A stretch of 13,350 bases of DNA from contig CALEFD010000020.1 of NCBI GenBank assembly GCA_937876995.1, forward strand, positions 1 to 13,350, in the 5' to 3' direction. Of the stretch, positions 7,615 to 13,350 are shown in pieces. The notes beneath the pieces were generated by a model. The model was not told the origin of the DNA. It did no database searches and saw only the letters and a program-made list of their open reading frames with translations. A program made the position numbers and the translations under genes. This DNA comes from an uncultured Bacteroidales bacterium (GTDB lineage: Bacteria; Bacteroidota; Bacteroidia; Bacteroidales; Bacteroidaceae). Numbering within the stretch: position 1 is the stretch's first letter; each line of letters begins with the position of its first letter.

Positions 7615-8432
7615 TGGCACTGCTCACTTACACCGATCTGGAACAGATTTCTCCGCTTTTCAAAGGCAAAAGCGGACATATTCTTGCAAACTGTTTAATG
7701 AAATTGTTTGCTGTTGATAAGGTGTGCGAACTATACGACAATAACGAAGAGTATCTGGGTGTGGATTTTGCCCATCATATTCTTCAGGATATAGGTGTTA
7801 ACTATACAGTTATTGGCAGTGAAATTCTGGAAGAACTTCCAAAAGGAGCTTTTATAACCATAAGCAACCATCCATACGGTAGTATTGATGGAATAATGCT
7901 TATAGATTTAATAGGCAGATACCGACCCGATTTCAAAGTCCTGGTCAATCAGTTTTTAGGGTATATAAAACGATTAGAACCAAACTTTATTAAGGTAGTG
8001 CCCACGGGAAAACAAAAAGAGGGTATCAAGAAAGAGAGTTTAAGAGGTATTATGCAATCGCTTAAACACCTGCAAGCAGGCGCTCCATTGGGATTATTCC
8101 CTTCGGGAGCAGTTTCTGATTTAAGTATAAAAGATGGTTGTATTCGCGACAGGGAGTGGCAGATGTCCGCCATACAGCTTATAAAGAAATCGCGTGTACC
8201 TGTTGTTCCCATTAGATTCAGAGACAGGAATTCAATGTTCTACTATCTGTTGGGATTAATTGATTGGCGGTTAAGAGTAACACGACTGCCACGCGAAGTA
8301 TTTAACAAAAGGAACAAAACCACACGCGTTGAGATTCTCCCTATTATCACGGTGGAAGAACAAGACAAATACTCCAACATTGAAGAGTTCCGCACCTTTC
8401 TGCGCTCAACAATATATCCTATTCCAAAATAA
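7614..8432 (+). CDS. PlsC-like lysophospholipid/glycerol-phosphate acyltransferase
   Basis: This 272-residue protein is a member of the PlsC/LPLAT acyltransferase superfamily. The catalytic block NHPYGSIDG (85-93) has His86 and Asp92 with five residues between, where classical PlsC has four; this HPxGxxDG form is typical of hemolysin-like and GlsA/OlsF-like acyltransferases of Bacteroidota. LFPSGAVSD (161-169) corresponds to the FPEGTRS block, with Ser in place of Glu, and VPVVPIRF (195-202) is the fourth conserved block. It has no clear membrane span, so peripheral membrane association is likely. The substrate is uncertain: lysophosphatidate, or the O-acylation step of an amino-acid lipid. 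The one-base overlap with the preceding phosphatidyltransferase gene argues for a shared lipid pathway. Confidence 0.85.
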   Translation: MALLTYTDLEQISPLFKGKSGHILANCLMKLFAVDKVCELYDNNEEYLGVDFAHHILQDIGVNYTVIGSEILEELPKGAFITISNHPYGSIDGIMLIDLIGRYRPDFKVLVNQFLGYIKRLEPNFIKVVPTGKQKEGIKKESLRGIMQSLKHLQAGAPLGLFPSGAVSDLSIKDGCIRDREWQMSAIQLIKKSRVPVVPIRFRDRNSMFYYLLGLIDWRLRVTRLPREVFNKRNKTTRVEILPIITVEEQDKYSNIEEFRTFLRSTIYPIPK

Positions 8433-8440
8433 GTTTGCAA

Positions 8441-8470
8441 TTGGATTGCACGTTAAAGTAATTACTTTTG
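8441..8470 (+). promoter_or_regulatory. Promoter for the permease gene
   Basis: TACTTTTG at 8463-8470 fits the TAnnTTTG -7 box. A TTGG at 8441-8444 lies 18 bases upstream as a -33 element, close to the usual 19-21 spacing. The pair sits between the acyltransferase stop and the permease ATG at 8497, so the permease probably has its own transcript. No metal-sensor gene or obvious operator is next to it. Confidence 0.62.
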
Positions 8471-8496
8471 CAGCGACAAATATAATATGATAGTCT

Positions 8497-9747
8497 ATGC
8501 AAGAAATAATCGCTTTAGTCAATGAAATGTCGCCATACCTTCTATTAGGTTTTTTATTGGCAGGTTTAATGCACTCTTTTATTCCAAACAGGTATTACAA
8601 AGCTTATTTGGGTGGTAATTCGTTTCGTTCGGTTCTGTACGCCACGCTATTTGGCATTCCGCTGCCACTATGTTCATGCGGAGTTATTCCCACTGCAATG
8701 TCTTTACGCAAAGAGGGAGCGTCAAAGGGAGCTACTACAGCATTTCTGATAGCCACACCGCAAACGGGAGTTGATTCTATAATTGCGACCTATTCTTTAA
8801 TGGGACTGCCCTTTGCACTTGTACGCCCCATTGCAGCACTGTGTACTGCACTTTTTGGAGGTAGTATTGCAAATATCTTCAGCAAAAAAGAGATAGAAGC
8901 ACCTATACAGAACATAGAAGAGCAAAGCCACAAAGAGGAGAAACGGAACTTTATTCAGAAGATTGTTTCGGCATTGCGCTATGGTTTTGTTGATATGATG
9001 CAAGATATAGGCAGATGGTTGGTTTTAGGCTTGATAATTGCAGGTCTTATCACAGTATTTGTGCCTGAATCTTTCTTTGCATCGTTTGCCCACAATTCAT
9101 TACTAAGCATGCTGATAGTTCTGCTGTTTGCCATTCCAATGTATCTGTGCGCAACCGGTTCCATTCCCATTGCAGTTGCACTGATGCTAAAAGGATTGTC
9201 ACCGGGAACAGCTTTGGTTCTACTTATGGCAGGACCTGCAGCCAATATGGCATCTATCTTGGTCATTAATAAAGTTTTAGGTAAGCGTAATCTTATTATT
9301 TATCTATTTTCCATTATATCAGGAGCTATGATATTTGGATTGGGAATAGACTACCTTTTACCAAGAGAATGGTTTACTGCAGGGCTTACTGCAATACAGG
9401 AATCGTGCCACAACCACCACAACGGCTGGTTTGAATATATTTGGACAATTGTATTATCTGTTCTTCTAATCAATGCACTATTATTAAGATATTGCAAAAA
9501 AGAGAAACATTGTCACTGCAACAGTTGTGATACTACTAAACAAAAAGGAGAAAATATGACTATTACTATTCAAGGAATGAACTGCAACCACTGCAAGAGC
9601 AGTGCTGAAAGGGCTCTTATGAGTATTGAAGGTGTTGAAAAAGTGGATATAGATTTGGCTACCGGCACTACCGTTATAACAGGCAAGGCAACTATTGAAG
9701 ATGTAAAAAATGCAATCTACTCTATAGGGTTTACCATAAAAGAGTAA
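8497..9747 (+). CDS. SO_0444/ArsP-like metal efflux permease with C-terminal HMA domain
   Basis: The 416-residue inner-membrane protein has two related permease halves. The first carries LPLCSCGVIP at 56-65 (Cys59, Cys61); the second carries the equivalent MYLCATGSIP at 215-224. Each half has several hydrophobic helices, with a charged cytoplasmic loop at about 130-155 between them. After the last helix (about 313-331) comes a Cys/His-rich linker, including HCHCNSC at 338-344, then a heavy-metal-associated domain at 354-416 with GMNCNHC (Cys363, Cys366). A Cys/His patch (CHNHH, 304-308) lies on a loop before the last helix. This architecture matches the family annotated as SO_0444 Cu/Zn efflux transporters; export of copper, zinc or arsenic compounds is plausible, but the substrate is not shown. 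An internal ATG with a strong ribosome-binding site precedes the HMA domain. Confidence 0.87.
   Translation: MQEIIALVNEMSPYLLLGFLLAGLMHSFIPNRYYKAYLGGNSFRSVLYATLFGIPLPLCSCGVIPTAMSLRKEGASKGATTAFLIATPQTGVDSIIATYSLMGLPFALVRPIAALCTALFGGSIANIFSKKEIEAPIQNIEEQSHKEEKRNFIQKIVSALRYGFVDMMQDIGRWLVLGLIIAGLITVFVPESFFASFAHNSLLSMLIVLLFAIPMYLCATGSIPIAVALMLKGLSPGTALVLLMAGPAANMASILVINKVLGKRNLIIYLFSIISGAMIFGLGIDYLLPREWFTAGLTAIQESCHNHHNGWFEYIWTIVLSVLLINALLLRYCKKEKHCHCNSCDTTKQKGENMTITIQGMNCNHCKSSAERALMSIEGVEKVDIDLATGTTVITGKATIEDVKNAIYSIGFTIKE
9547..9558 (+). promoter_or_regulatory. Internal Shine-Dalgarno and in-frame ATG before the HMA domain
   Basis: GGAG at 9547-9550 lies five bases before an ATG at 9556-9558 that is in frame with the permease (Met354). 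Initiation here would make a free 63-residue HMA protein with its MNCNHC metal site. Most gene starts in this window lack a Shine-Dalgarno match, so this internal one stands out. It may instead mark the point where a separate chaperone gene became fused to the permease. Use as a start is inference. Confidence 0.4.
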
Positions 9748-9911
9748 AAGACAATTTACACAGATACGGCAACGGAACAAAAATGCGCCCAAACTGTAGC
9801 ATTAGAGAAGAATGTATAACCATACAGTTTATAATACAGTTTTCAACCCAATTAGAACCGATTAACACAAATAGGGGCATAGTAATAACCAGATTGTTGA
9901 AAAAATATTCT

Positions 9912-9919
9912 TAACTTTG
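9912..9919 (+). promoter_or_regulatory. -7 promoter element for tRNA-Arg
   Basis: TAACTTTG matches the TAnnTTTG box 16 bases before the first tRNA base. TTG triplets at 9894-9899 lie upstream, slightly close for a -33 element. The 188 bases between the permease stop and the tRNA hold no convincing gene or terminator. Confidence 0.58.
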
Positions 9920-9935
9920 CGCATAATTATAAAGC

Positions 9936-10009
9936 GGCCCCGTAGCTCAGTTGAATAGAGCGTCAGATTCCGGTTCTGCAGGTCTTGGGTTTGAGTCCCA
10001 ACGGGGTCA
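9936..10009 (+). tRNA. tRNA-Arg (anticodon CCG)
   Basis: A full 74-base cloverleaf folds here. The acceptor stem is GGCCCCG with CGGGGTC (one G-T pair), followed by discriminator A at 10009. The D stem is GCTC/GAGC with a nine-base loop. The anticodon loop TTCCGGT (9968-9974) gives anticodon CCG, reading CGG arginine codons. The T stem is TTGGG/CCCAA with loop TTTGAGT. The first anticodon-stem pair is a T-C mismatch (9963 with 9979); the other four pair. CCA is not encoded (ACCG follows) and would be added by the nucleotidyltransferase. No integrated element is attached to its 3' end here. Confidence 0.92.
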
Positions 10010-10026
10010 CCGAACTGTTATTAACT

Positions 10027-10039
10027 GACAATAATTGTC
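10027..10039. repeat. 13-base palindrome between tRNA-Arg and asnA
   Basis: GACAAT and ATTGTC flank a single central A, forming a perfect inverted repeat 19 bases before the asnA start. Size and placement would suit a dimeric repressor site. No -7 box is visible between the tRNA and asnA, so asnA may be read through from the tRNA promoter. An operator role is only a suggestion; a short AT-rich palindrome can occur by chance. Confidence 0.35.
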
Positions 10040-10058
10040 CTATAAATAGAAATAAAGA

Positions 10059-11096
10059 ATGAGTTACCTGATTGTACCAAAGAACTACAAGCAACTGCTC
10101 ACTATGAGACAGACCGAGCAGGGTATTAAACTTATAAAAGAGTTCTTCCAACAGAACCTTTCAACCGGTTTGCAGTTACGCCGTGTGACTGCCCCACTGT
10201 TTGTTTTGAAAGGCATGGGTATAAATGACGATTTAAACGGAATAGAACGTGCAGTCACATTCCCAATAAAGGATTTAAACGACGCAAAAGCTGAAGTGGT
10301 TCACTCTTTAGCCAAATGGAAACGTTTAACTTTGGCAGAATATGACATTAAACCGGGATATGGTATTTATACAGATATGAATGCCATACGTTCTGACGAA
10401 AACTTAGGAAACTTACATTCACTTTACGTTGACCAATGGGACTGGGAACGTACTATAACAGCAGAAGACAGAAATATTGATTTCCTAAAACGTATTGTTA
10501 GAAAGATATATTCGGCAATGCTTAGGACTGAATACCTTATAAATGAAACATACCCGCAGTTAGAGCCATTCCTGGCACGAGAAGTCTTCTTTATACATTC
10601 AGAAGAACTAAGAAGAATGTATCCTGACATGACAGCAAAACAGCGTGAAGATGCTATAACAAAAGAGCATGGAACTGTATTCATTATGGGAATTGGTGGT
10701 AAACTTGAAGATGGCAAAGAGCACGATTTACGCGCACCCGACTATGATGACTGGACCACTCCAAACCAGGATGGATTCTATGGTTTGAATGGAGATTTGT
10801 TGGTTTGGAACTCTATTCTGGACCGCTCTGTTGAATTATCATCAATGGGTGTCAGAGTAGATAAAAAAGCTCTATTACACCAATTGGAATTGACCGGACA
10901 AGAGGAGCGCAAAGAACTATATTTCCACAAAAAGTTACTGAACGGAGAACTACCGTTATGTATAGGTGGAGGTATTGGTCAGTCCAGACTTTGTATGCTG
11001 TTCTTACAAAAAGCCCACATTGGTGAAATCCAGGCAAGTATTTGGCCGGAAGATCAGATAGCAGAGTGCAAAAAAGCAGGCATAGAACTTATATAA
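10059..11096 (+). CDS. asnA: Aspartate-ammonia ligase (asparagine synthetase A)
   Basis: AsnA makes asparagine from aspartate, ammonia and ATP through an aspartyl-AMP intermediate. The fold is related to class II aminoacyl-tRNA synthetases. The 345-residue protein is slightly longer than the E. coli enzyme (330). Recognisable blocks are the N-terminal helix region with LQLRRVTAPLFV at 38-49, FPIKD at 68-72, YVDQWDWE at 123-130, and the C-terminal motif 3-like GGGIGQSRL at 303-311 followed by QASIWP. The start MSYLIVPKNYK is well placed after the tRNA and lacks a Shine-Dalgarno site. It precedes ung by five bases, so the two should share an mRNA. Cytoplasmic. Confidence 0.96.
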   Translation: MSYLIVPKNYKQLLTMRQTEQGIKLIKEFFQQNLSTGLQLRRVTAPLFVLKGMGINDDLNGIERAVTFPIKDLNDAKAEVVHSLAKWKRLTLAEYDIKPGYGIYTDMNAIRSDENLGNLHSLYVDQWDWERTITAEDRNIDFLKRIVRKIYSAMLRTEYLINETYPQLEPFLAREVFFIHSEELRRMYPDMTAKQREDAITKEHGTVFIMGIGGKLEDGKEHDLRAPDYDDWTTPNQDGFYGLNGDLLVWNSILDRSVELSSMGVRVDKKALLHQLELTGQEERKELYFHKKLLNGELPLCIGGGIGQSRLCMLFLQKAHIGEIQASIWPEDQIAECKKAGIELI

Positions 11097-11101
11097 TATC
11101 T

Positions 11102-11764
11102 ATGAAGGTAAAAATTGAAGAGAGTTGGGAGAAGGTTTTGCAGCCCGATTTTGACAAGCCTTATTTTAAGGAACTGACAGATTTTGTCAGGTCTGAATAT
11201 GCTGCCACTACCATCTACCCACCCGCTTCACTTATCTTCAATGCTTTTAATCTCTGTCCGTTTGACAAAGTAAAAGTGGTAATAATAGGACAAGACCCTT
11301 ACCATGGTCCGGGACAGGCGCACGGATTATGTTTCTCTGTAAATGACGGAGTACAATTTCCGCCTTCACTACAAAACATATTCAAGGAGATAAAGTCTGA
11401 TTTGGACATACCTATACCTACCAGTGGAAATTTAACAAGATGGGCAGAACAGGGAGTTTTGCTTTTGAATGCCACGCTTACTGTCAGAGCTCATAGTGCA
11501 GGTTCACATCAGAAAAAAGGCTGGGAGACATTTACCGATTCTGTAATAAGAATTTTAGCCGAACAGAAAGAGAATCTGGTTTTCATTCTATGGGGAGCAT
11601 ACGCACAAAAGAAGGGTGCATTCATTGACAATAATCGCCATTTGATACTTTCATCTGCACACCCATCACCCCTATCGGCATACAATGGTTTCTTTGGCAA
11701 TCACCATTTCAGCCTAACCAATAAATGGCTGACCGAACATAATCTAAAGGCTATAAACTGGTAA
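11102..11764 (+). CDS. ung: Uracil-DNA glycosylase, family 1
   Basis: Ung removes uracil from DNA as the first step of base-excision repair. The ATG at 11102 gives a 220-residue protein that begins MKVKIEESWEKVLQ and aligns with the family N terminus. An upstream in-frame ATG at 11042 would add 20 residues that only translate the asnA 3' end in another frame, so it is rejected. Signatures are GQDPYHGPGQAHG at 63-75 with catalytic Asp65, the Phe of LCFSV at 76-80 for uracil stacking, LLLNATLTVR at 120-129, and HPSPLSA at 187-193 with His187. The C terminus is complete. It is the last gene of the normal chromosomal part; the sequence beyond its stop looks foreign to this locus. Confidence 0.96.
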   Translation: MKVKIEESWEKVLQPDFDKPYFKELTDFVRSEYAATTIYPPASLIFNAFNLCPFDKVKVVIIGQDPYHGPGQAHGLCFSVNDGVQFPPSLQNIFKEIKSDLDIPIPTSGNLTRWAEQGVLLLNATLTVRAHSAGSHQKKGWETFTDSVIRILAEQKENLVFILWGAYAQKKGAFIDNNRHLILSSAHPSPLSAYNGFFGNHHFSLTNKWLTEHNLKAINW

Positions 11765-11765
11765 T

Positions 11766-12485
11766 CAATACCAATTAACCGCATTGGAAGAACTGGAGCG
11801 TTTCTTCAATTTAAGTACATCCGACAACATACTTGAATTGGCTCTTACAGTAAAGTTGTATGATGAAGAGCCCGAGGCTAAGTATTACTGGTATGTAGGT
11901 CAAGAGAATCCAGTGGATATTGACACCGACAATCTTAAGGCTGCCACCAATGAGGCAGGATGGCATTTGATAGGTGAGTCCATTGATGGATTTACGCTGA
12001 CCTTCAATAATGATAATCTTATTGAATTTGAGGAAGAGAAGCAATACTATCTGGTTATTCCTGAAGGGTTAGATGTCCTGGCAGCAGATGGCAACGCTTT
12101 ACTAGAATACAAAACATTCTTTCCAGTAGATTGTAATATAGCGAACCATAAAGCCTATGTATACTACACTTCTGTATGGGAAGTTAAAGGTTTAGTACTT
12201 AAGTCTGGTGTTACCAAGTATTATTGGTATGTTGGGCAGGAAGATCCAGCAAATAATCAAACTGTAACCTACACTACAGGAGGAGAAGGATGGAGGTTGA
12301 TTCAACAACCTAGTTCTGTGACCAAAAACAATCCCTTGTTTGATACTACAGATAGTGACGAAGAAGCGATTGTGGGTACAAAGGCGGCCAATTGGTACAT
12401 TGCTTTCCCTGCAGATAAATCATACCGAATCTTTGACTCTGACCATGAAGACCAAATTACTGTTGGCAACTTCTATGAGTATTCT
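11766..12485 (+). CDS. Internal fragment of a modular repeat protein, no start codon
   Basis: The frame is open from 11757, two codons before the ung stop is passed, and continues without a stop to the window end. No ATG occurs in it before the SecA part, and no ATG lies in any plus-strand frame just after ung. The residues look truly coding: acidic, rich in Tyr, Trp, Asn and Thr, with no signal peptide or membrane span. Two related modules about 112 residues apart share YYWYVGQE followed by a Gly-Trp-x-Leu-Ile block and a Tyr-x-(Val/Ala)-(Ile/Phe)-Pro strand. Such beta-rich modules recall Bacteroidales surface or phage structural proteins, but I cannot name the family. It appears to be the middle of a larger gene, joined abruptly to ung on the left and to secA on the right. 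Confidence 0.6.
11883..12242 (+). repeat. Tandem YYWYVGQE protein module
   Basis: The block TAT-TAC/TAT-TGG-TAT-GTx-GGx-CAx-GAx occurs at 11883 and again at 12219, exactly 336 bases (112 codons) apart in the same frame. Each copy is followed about 20 residues later by a GW-x-LI block, and then by a YLVIP or YIAFP strand. The DNA copies differ at many third positions, which indicates an old, selected protein-domain duplication and not a recent DNA repeat. Confidence 0.7.
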
Positions 12486-12500
12486 AACATTACTTTCAAT
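12480..12500. other. Probable chimeric junction between repeat protein and secA
   Basis: Upstream of this point the codons and residues belong to the Tyr/Trp-rich module protein, with mixed third positions. From the FNDVDYVV codons (12495 on) the translation aligns continuously to SecA, and codon use turns sharply to TTA, AGA, GAA and AAA. The frame is kept through the join, which has a one-in-three chance of happening by accident. The exact breakpoint cannot be placed within these ~20 bases. Confidence 0.7.
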
Positions 12501-13350
12501 GATGTAGATTATGTTGTTAAAGATGATGAAATTATCATCGTTGATGCTAACACTGGTCGTTTCTTAAAAGGAAGAGCTTATTCTGATGGATTACATCAAG
12601 CAATTCAAGTTAAAGAAAGAGTTTCTGTAAAAGCTGAAACTGTAACTTTAGCTACTATTACATATCAAAACTTCTTTAGATTATATAATAAAGTTGCAGG
12701 TATGACTGGTACTGCAAAAACAGAAGAAGAAGAATTCTTAGAAACATATAATATGAGAGTTATTGAAATTCCTACTAATGTTGTAGTTAATAGAATTGAT
12801 GATAATGATATTATTTTTGGAACTAAGAACGCAAAATATAATGCATTAATCAAAGATGTTGCTGAAAGACATGCAAAAGGTCAACCAGTTTTAGTTGGTA
12901 CAATTGCAGTAGAAACATCTGAAGTTATTTATAATTTAATGCTTAAAGCTGGATTAAAACCTGAAATCTTAAACGCTAAGAATCACGAAAGAGAAGCAGA
13001 TATCATTAAAAACGCAGGTCAAATTGGTGCTATTACAATTGCAACTAATATGGCTGGACGTGGTACAGATATTAAACTTGGTGAAGGTGTAAAAGAACTT
13101 GGTGGTTTAGCAGTTTTAGGTTCTGAAAGACATGAATCAAGACGTATCGACAATCAATTAAGAGGTCGTTCAGGTCGTCAAGGTGACGTTGGTTACTCAA
13201 GATTTTACATTTCATTAGAAGATGACTTAATGAAGAGATTTGGTGGAGAAAGATGGCAAAAATTCTTTACTGATAGTGGGGATGCTATTTCATTTAAATT
13301 AATCGATGGTGCTATTAACCAAGCACAAAAGAAAGTTGAAGGTGCAAACC
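12495..13350 (+). CDS. secA: SecA preprotein translocase ATPase, internal fragment (Firmicutes/Mycoplasmatota type)
   Basis: SecA drives export of unfolded proteins through SecYEG by ATP hydrolysis. About 285 residues are present, matching roughly residues 300-590 of an ~840-residue SecA: the end of the crosslinking domain and nucleotide-binding domain 2. Markers are DVDYVV, RAYSDGLHQAI, TLATITYQNFFRLY, GMTGTAKTEEEEF, LVGTIAVETSE, NAKNHEREA, TIATNMAGRGTDIKLG, and the arginine-finger region ERHESRRIDNQLRGRSGRQGD. The N-terminal Walker A domain is missing and the rest runs off the window. GTAKTEEEEF, where Bacteroidota SecA has GTAETEAGEF, together with near-exclusive TTA/AGA/GAA codons, points to a low-GC Gram-positive or Mollicutes-like source. 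That is unlike the genes to its left, so it is probably mis-joined, not a native gene or functional fusion. Confidence 0.9.

Noticed and set aside
9783..9914. 43-codon open frame between the permease and tRNA-Arg
   Set aside because: It has a poor ribosome-binding site, no recognisable motif, and runs into the tRNA promoter -7 box. It is probably a chance frame in the intergenic DNA.
9936..10058. tRNA-Arg as an attachment site for an integrated element
   Set aside because: No integrase gene is present, no repeat of the tRNA 3' end is seen elsewhere in the window, and ordinary housekeeping genes follow directly.
11042..11101. Longer ung start adding 20 residues
   Set aside because: These codons overlap the 3' end of asnA in another frame and read as an out-of-frame, Arg/Ser-rich stretch. 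The ATG at 11102 matches the normal family N terminus and follows the asnA stop by five bases.
12495..13350. A novel SecA-adhesin fusion forming a new secretion system
   Set aside because: The SecA part lacks its ATP-binding N-terminal domain, has codon use and signatures of a different phylum, and the upstream part lacks a start codon. A mis-join explains all of this.

Overview
The first 11.76 kb reads as ordinary chromosome of a Bacteroidota bacterium, most likely Bacteroidales. The evidence is the moderately AT-rich base composition, TAnnTTTG-type -7 promoter elements ahead of several genes, weak or absent Shine-Dalgarno sites, and gene families typical of that group (SlyD next to chorismate synthase, an HMA-tailed SO_0444-type permease, AsnA-type asparagine synthetase). 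No species can be named from the sequence alone.

Layout: the window opens with the last codons of an unidentified gene and an AT-rich promoter region. Next come slyD-aroC on the plus strand. They converge on a four-gene minus-strand operon, read as lysS, gpsA, pgi and a HAD phosphatase, and a bidirectional hairpin terminator separates the two units. A 313-base divergent promoter region follows, then a plus-strand lipid gene pair (CDP-alcohol phosphatidyltransferase and PlsC-like acyltransferase, overlapping TAATG), a metal-efflux permease with a C-terminal HMA domain, a tRNA-Arg(CCG), and asnA-ung.

Together these genes cover aromatic precursor synthesis, protein folding and metal handling, glycolysis and glycerol-3-phosphate supply for phospholipids, lysyl-tRNA charging, membrane lipid headgroup and acyl transfer, metal export, asparagine synthesis and uracil excision repair. 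gpsA and the lipid pair sit on either side of the lysS promoter region and could share a role in phospholipid synthesis, but that is inference.

The last ~1.6 kb is different. Immediately after the ung stop, an open frame starts with no ATG anywhere before base 12495. It encodes two copies of a Tyr-Trp-rich module of a surface-protein or phage-protein style. Near base 12490 this passes in the same frame into the middle of a SecA ATPase of the Firmicutes/Mycoplasmatota type, which runs off the window end. This looks like a mosaic with two joins, most simply an assembly chimera. I found no convincing new biological system. The most interesting biological candidate is an in-frame ATG with a strong Shine-Dalgarno site that could release the permease's HMA domain as a separate metallochaperone.
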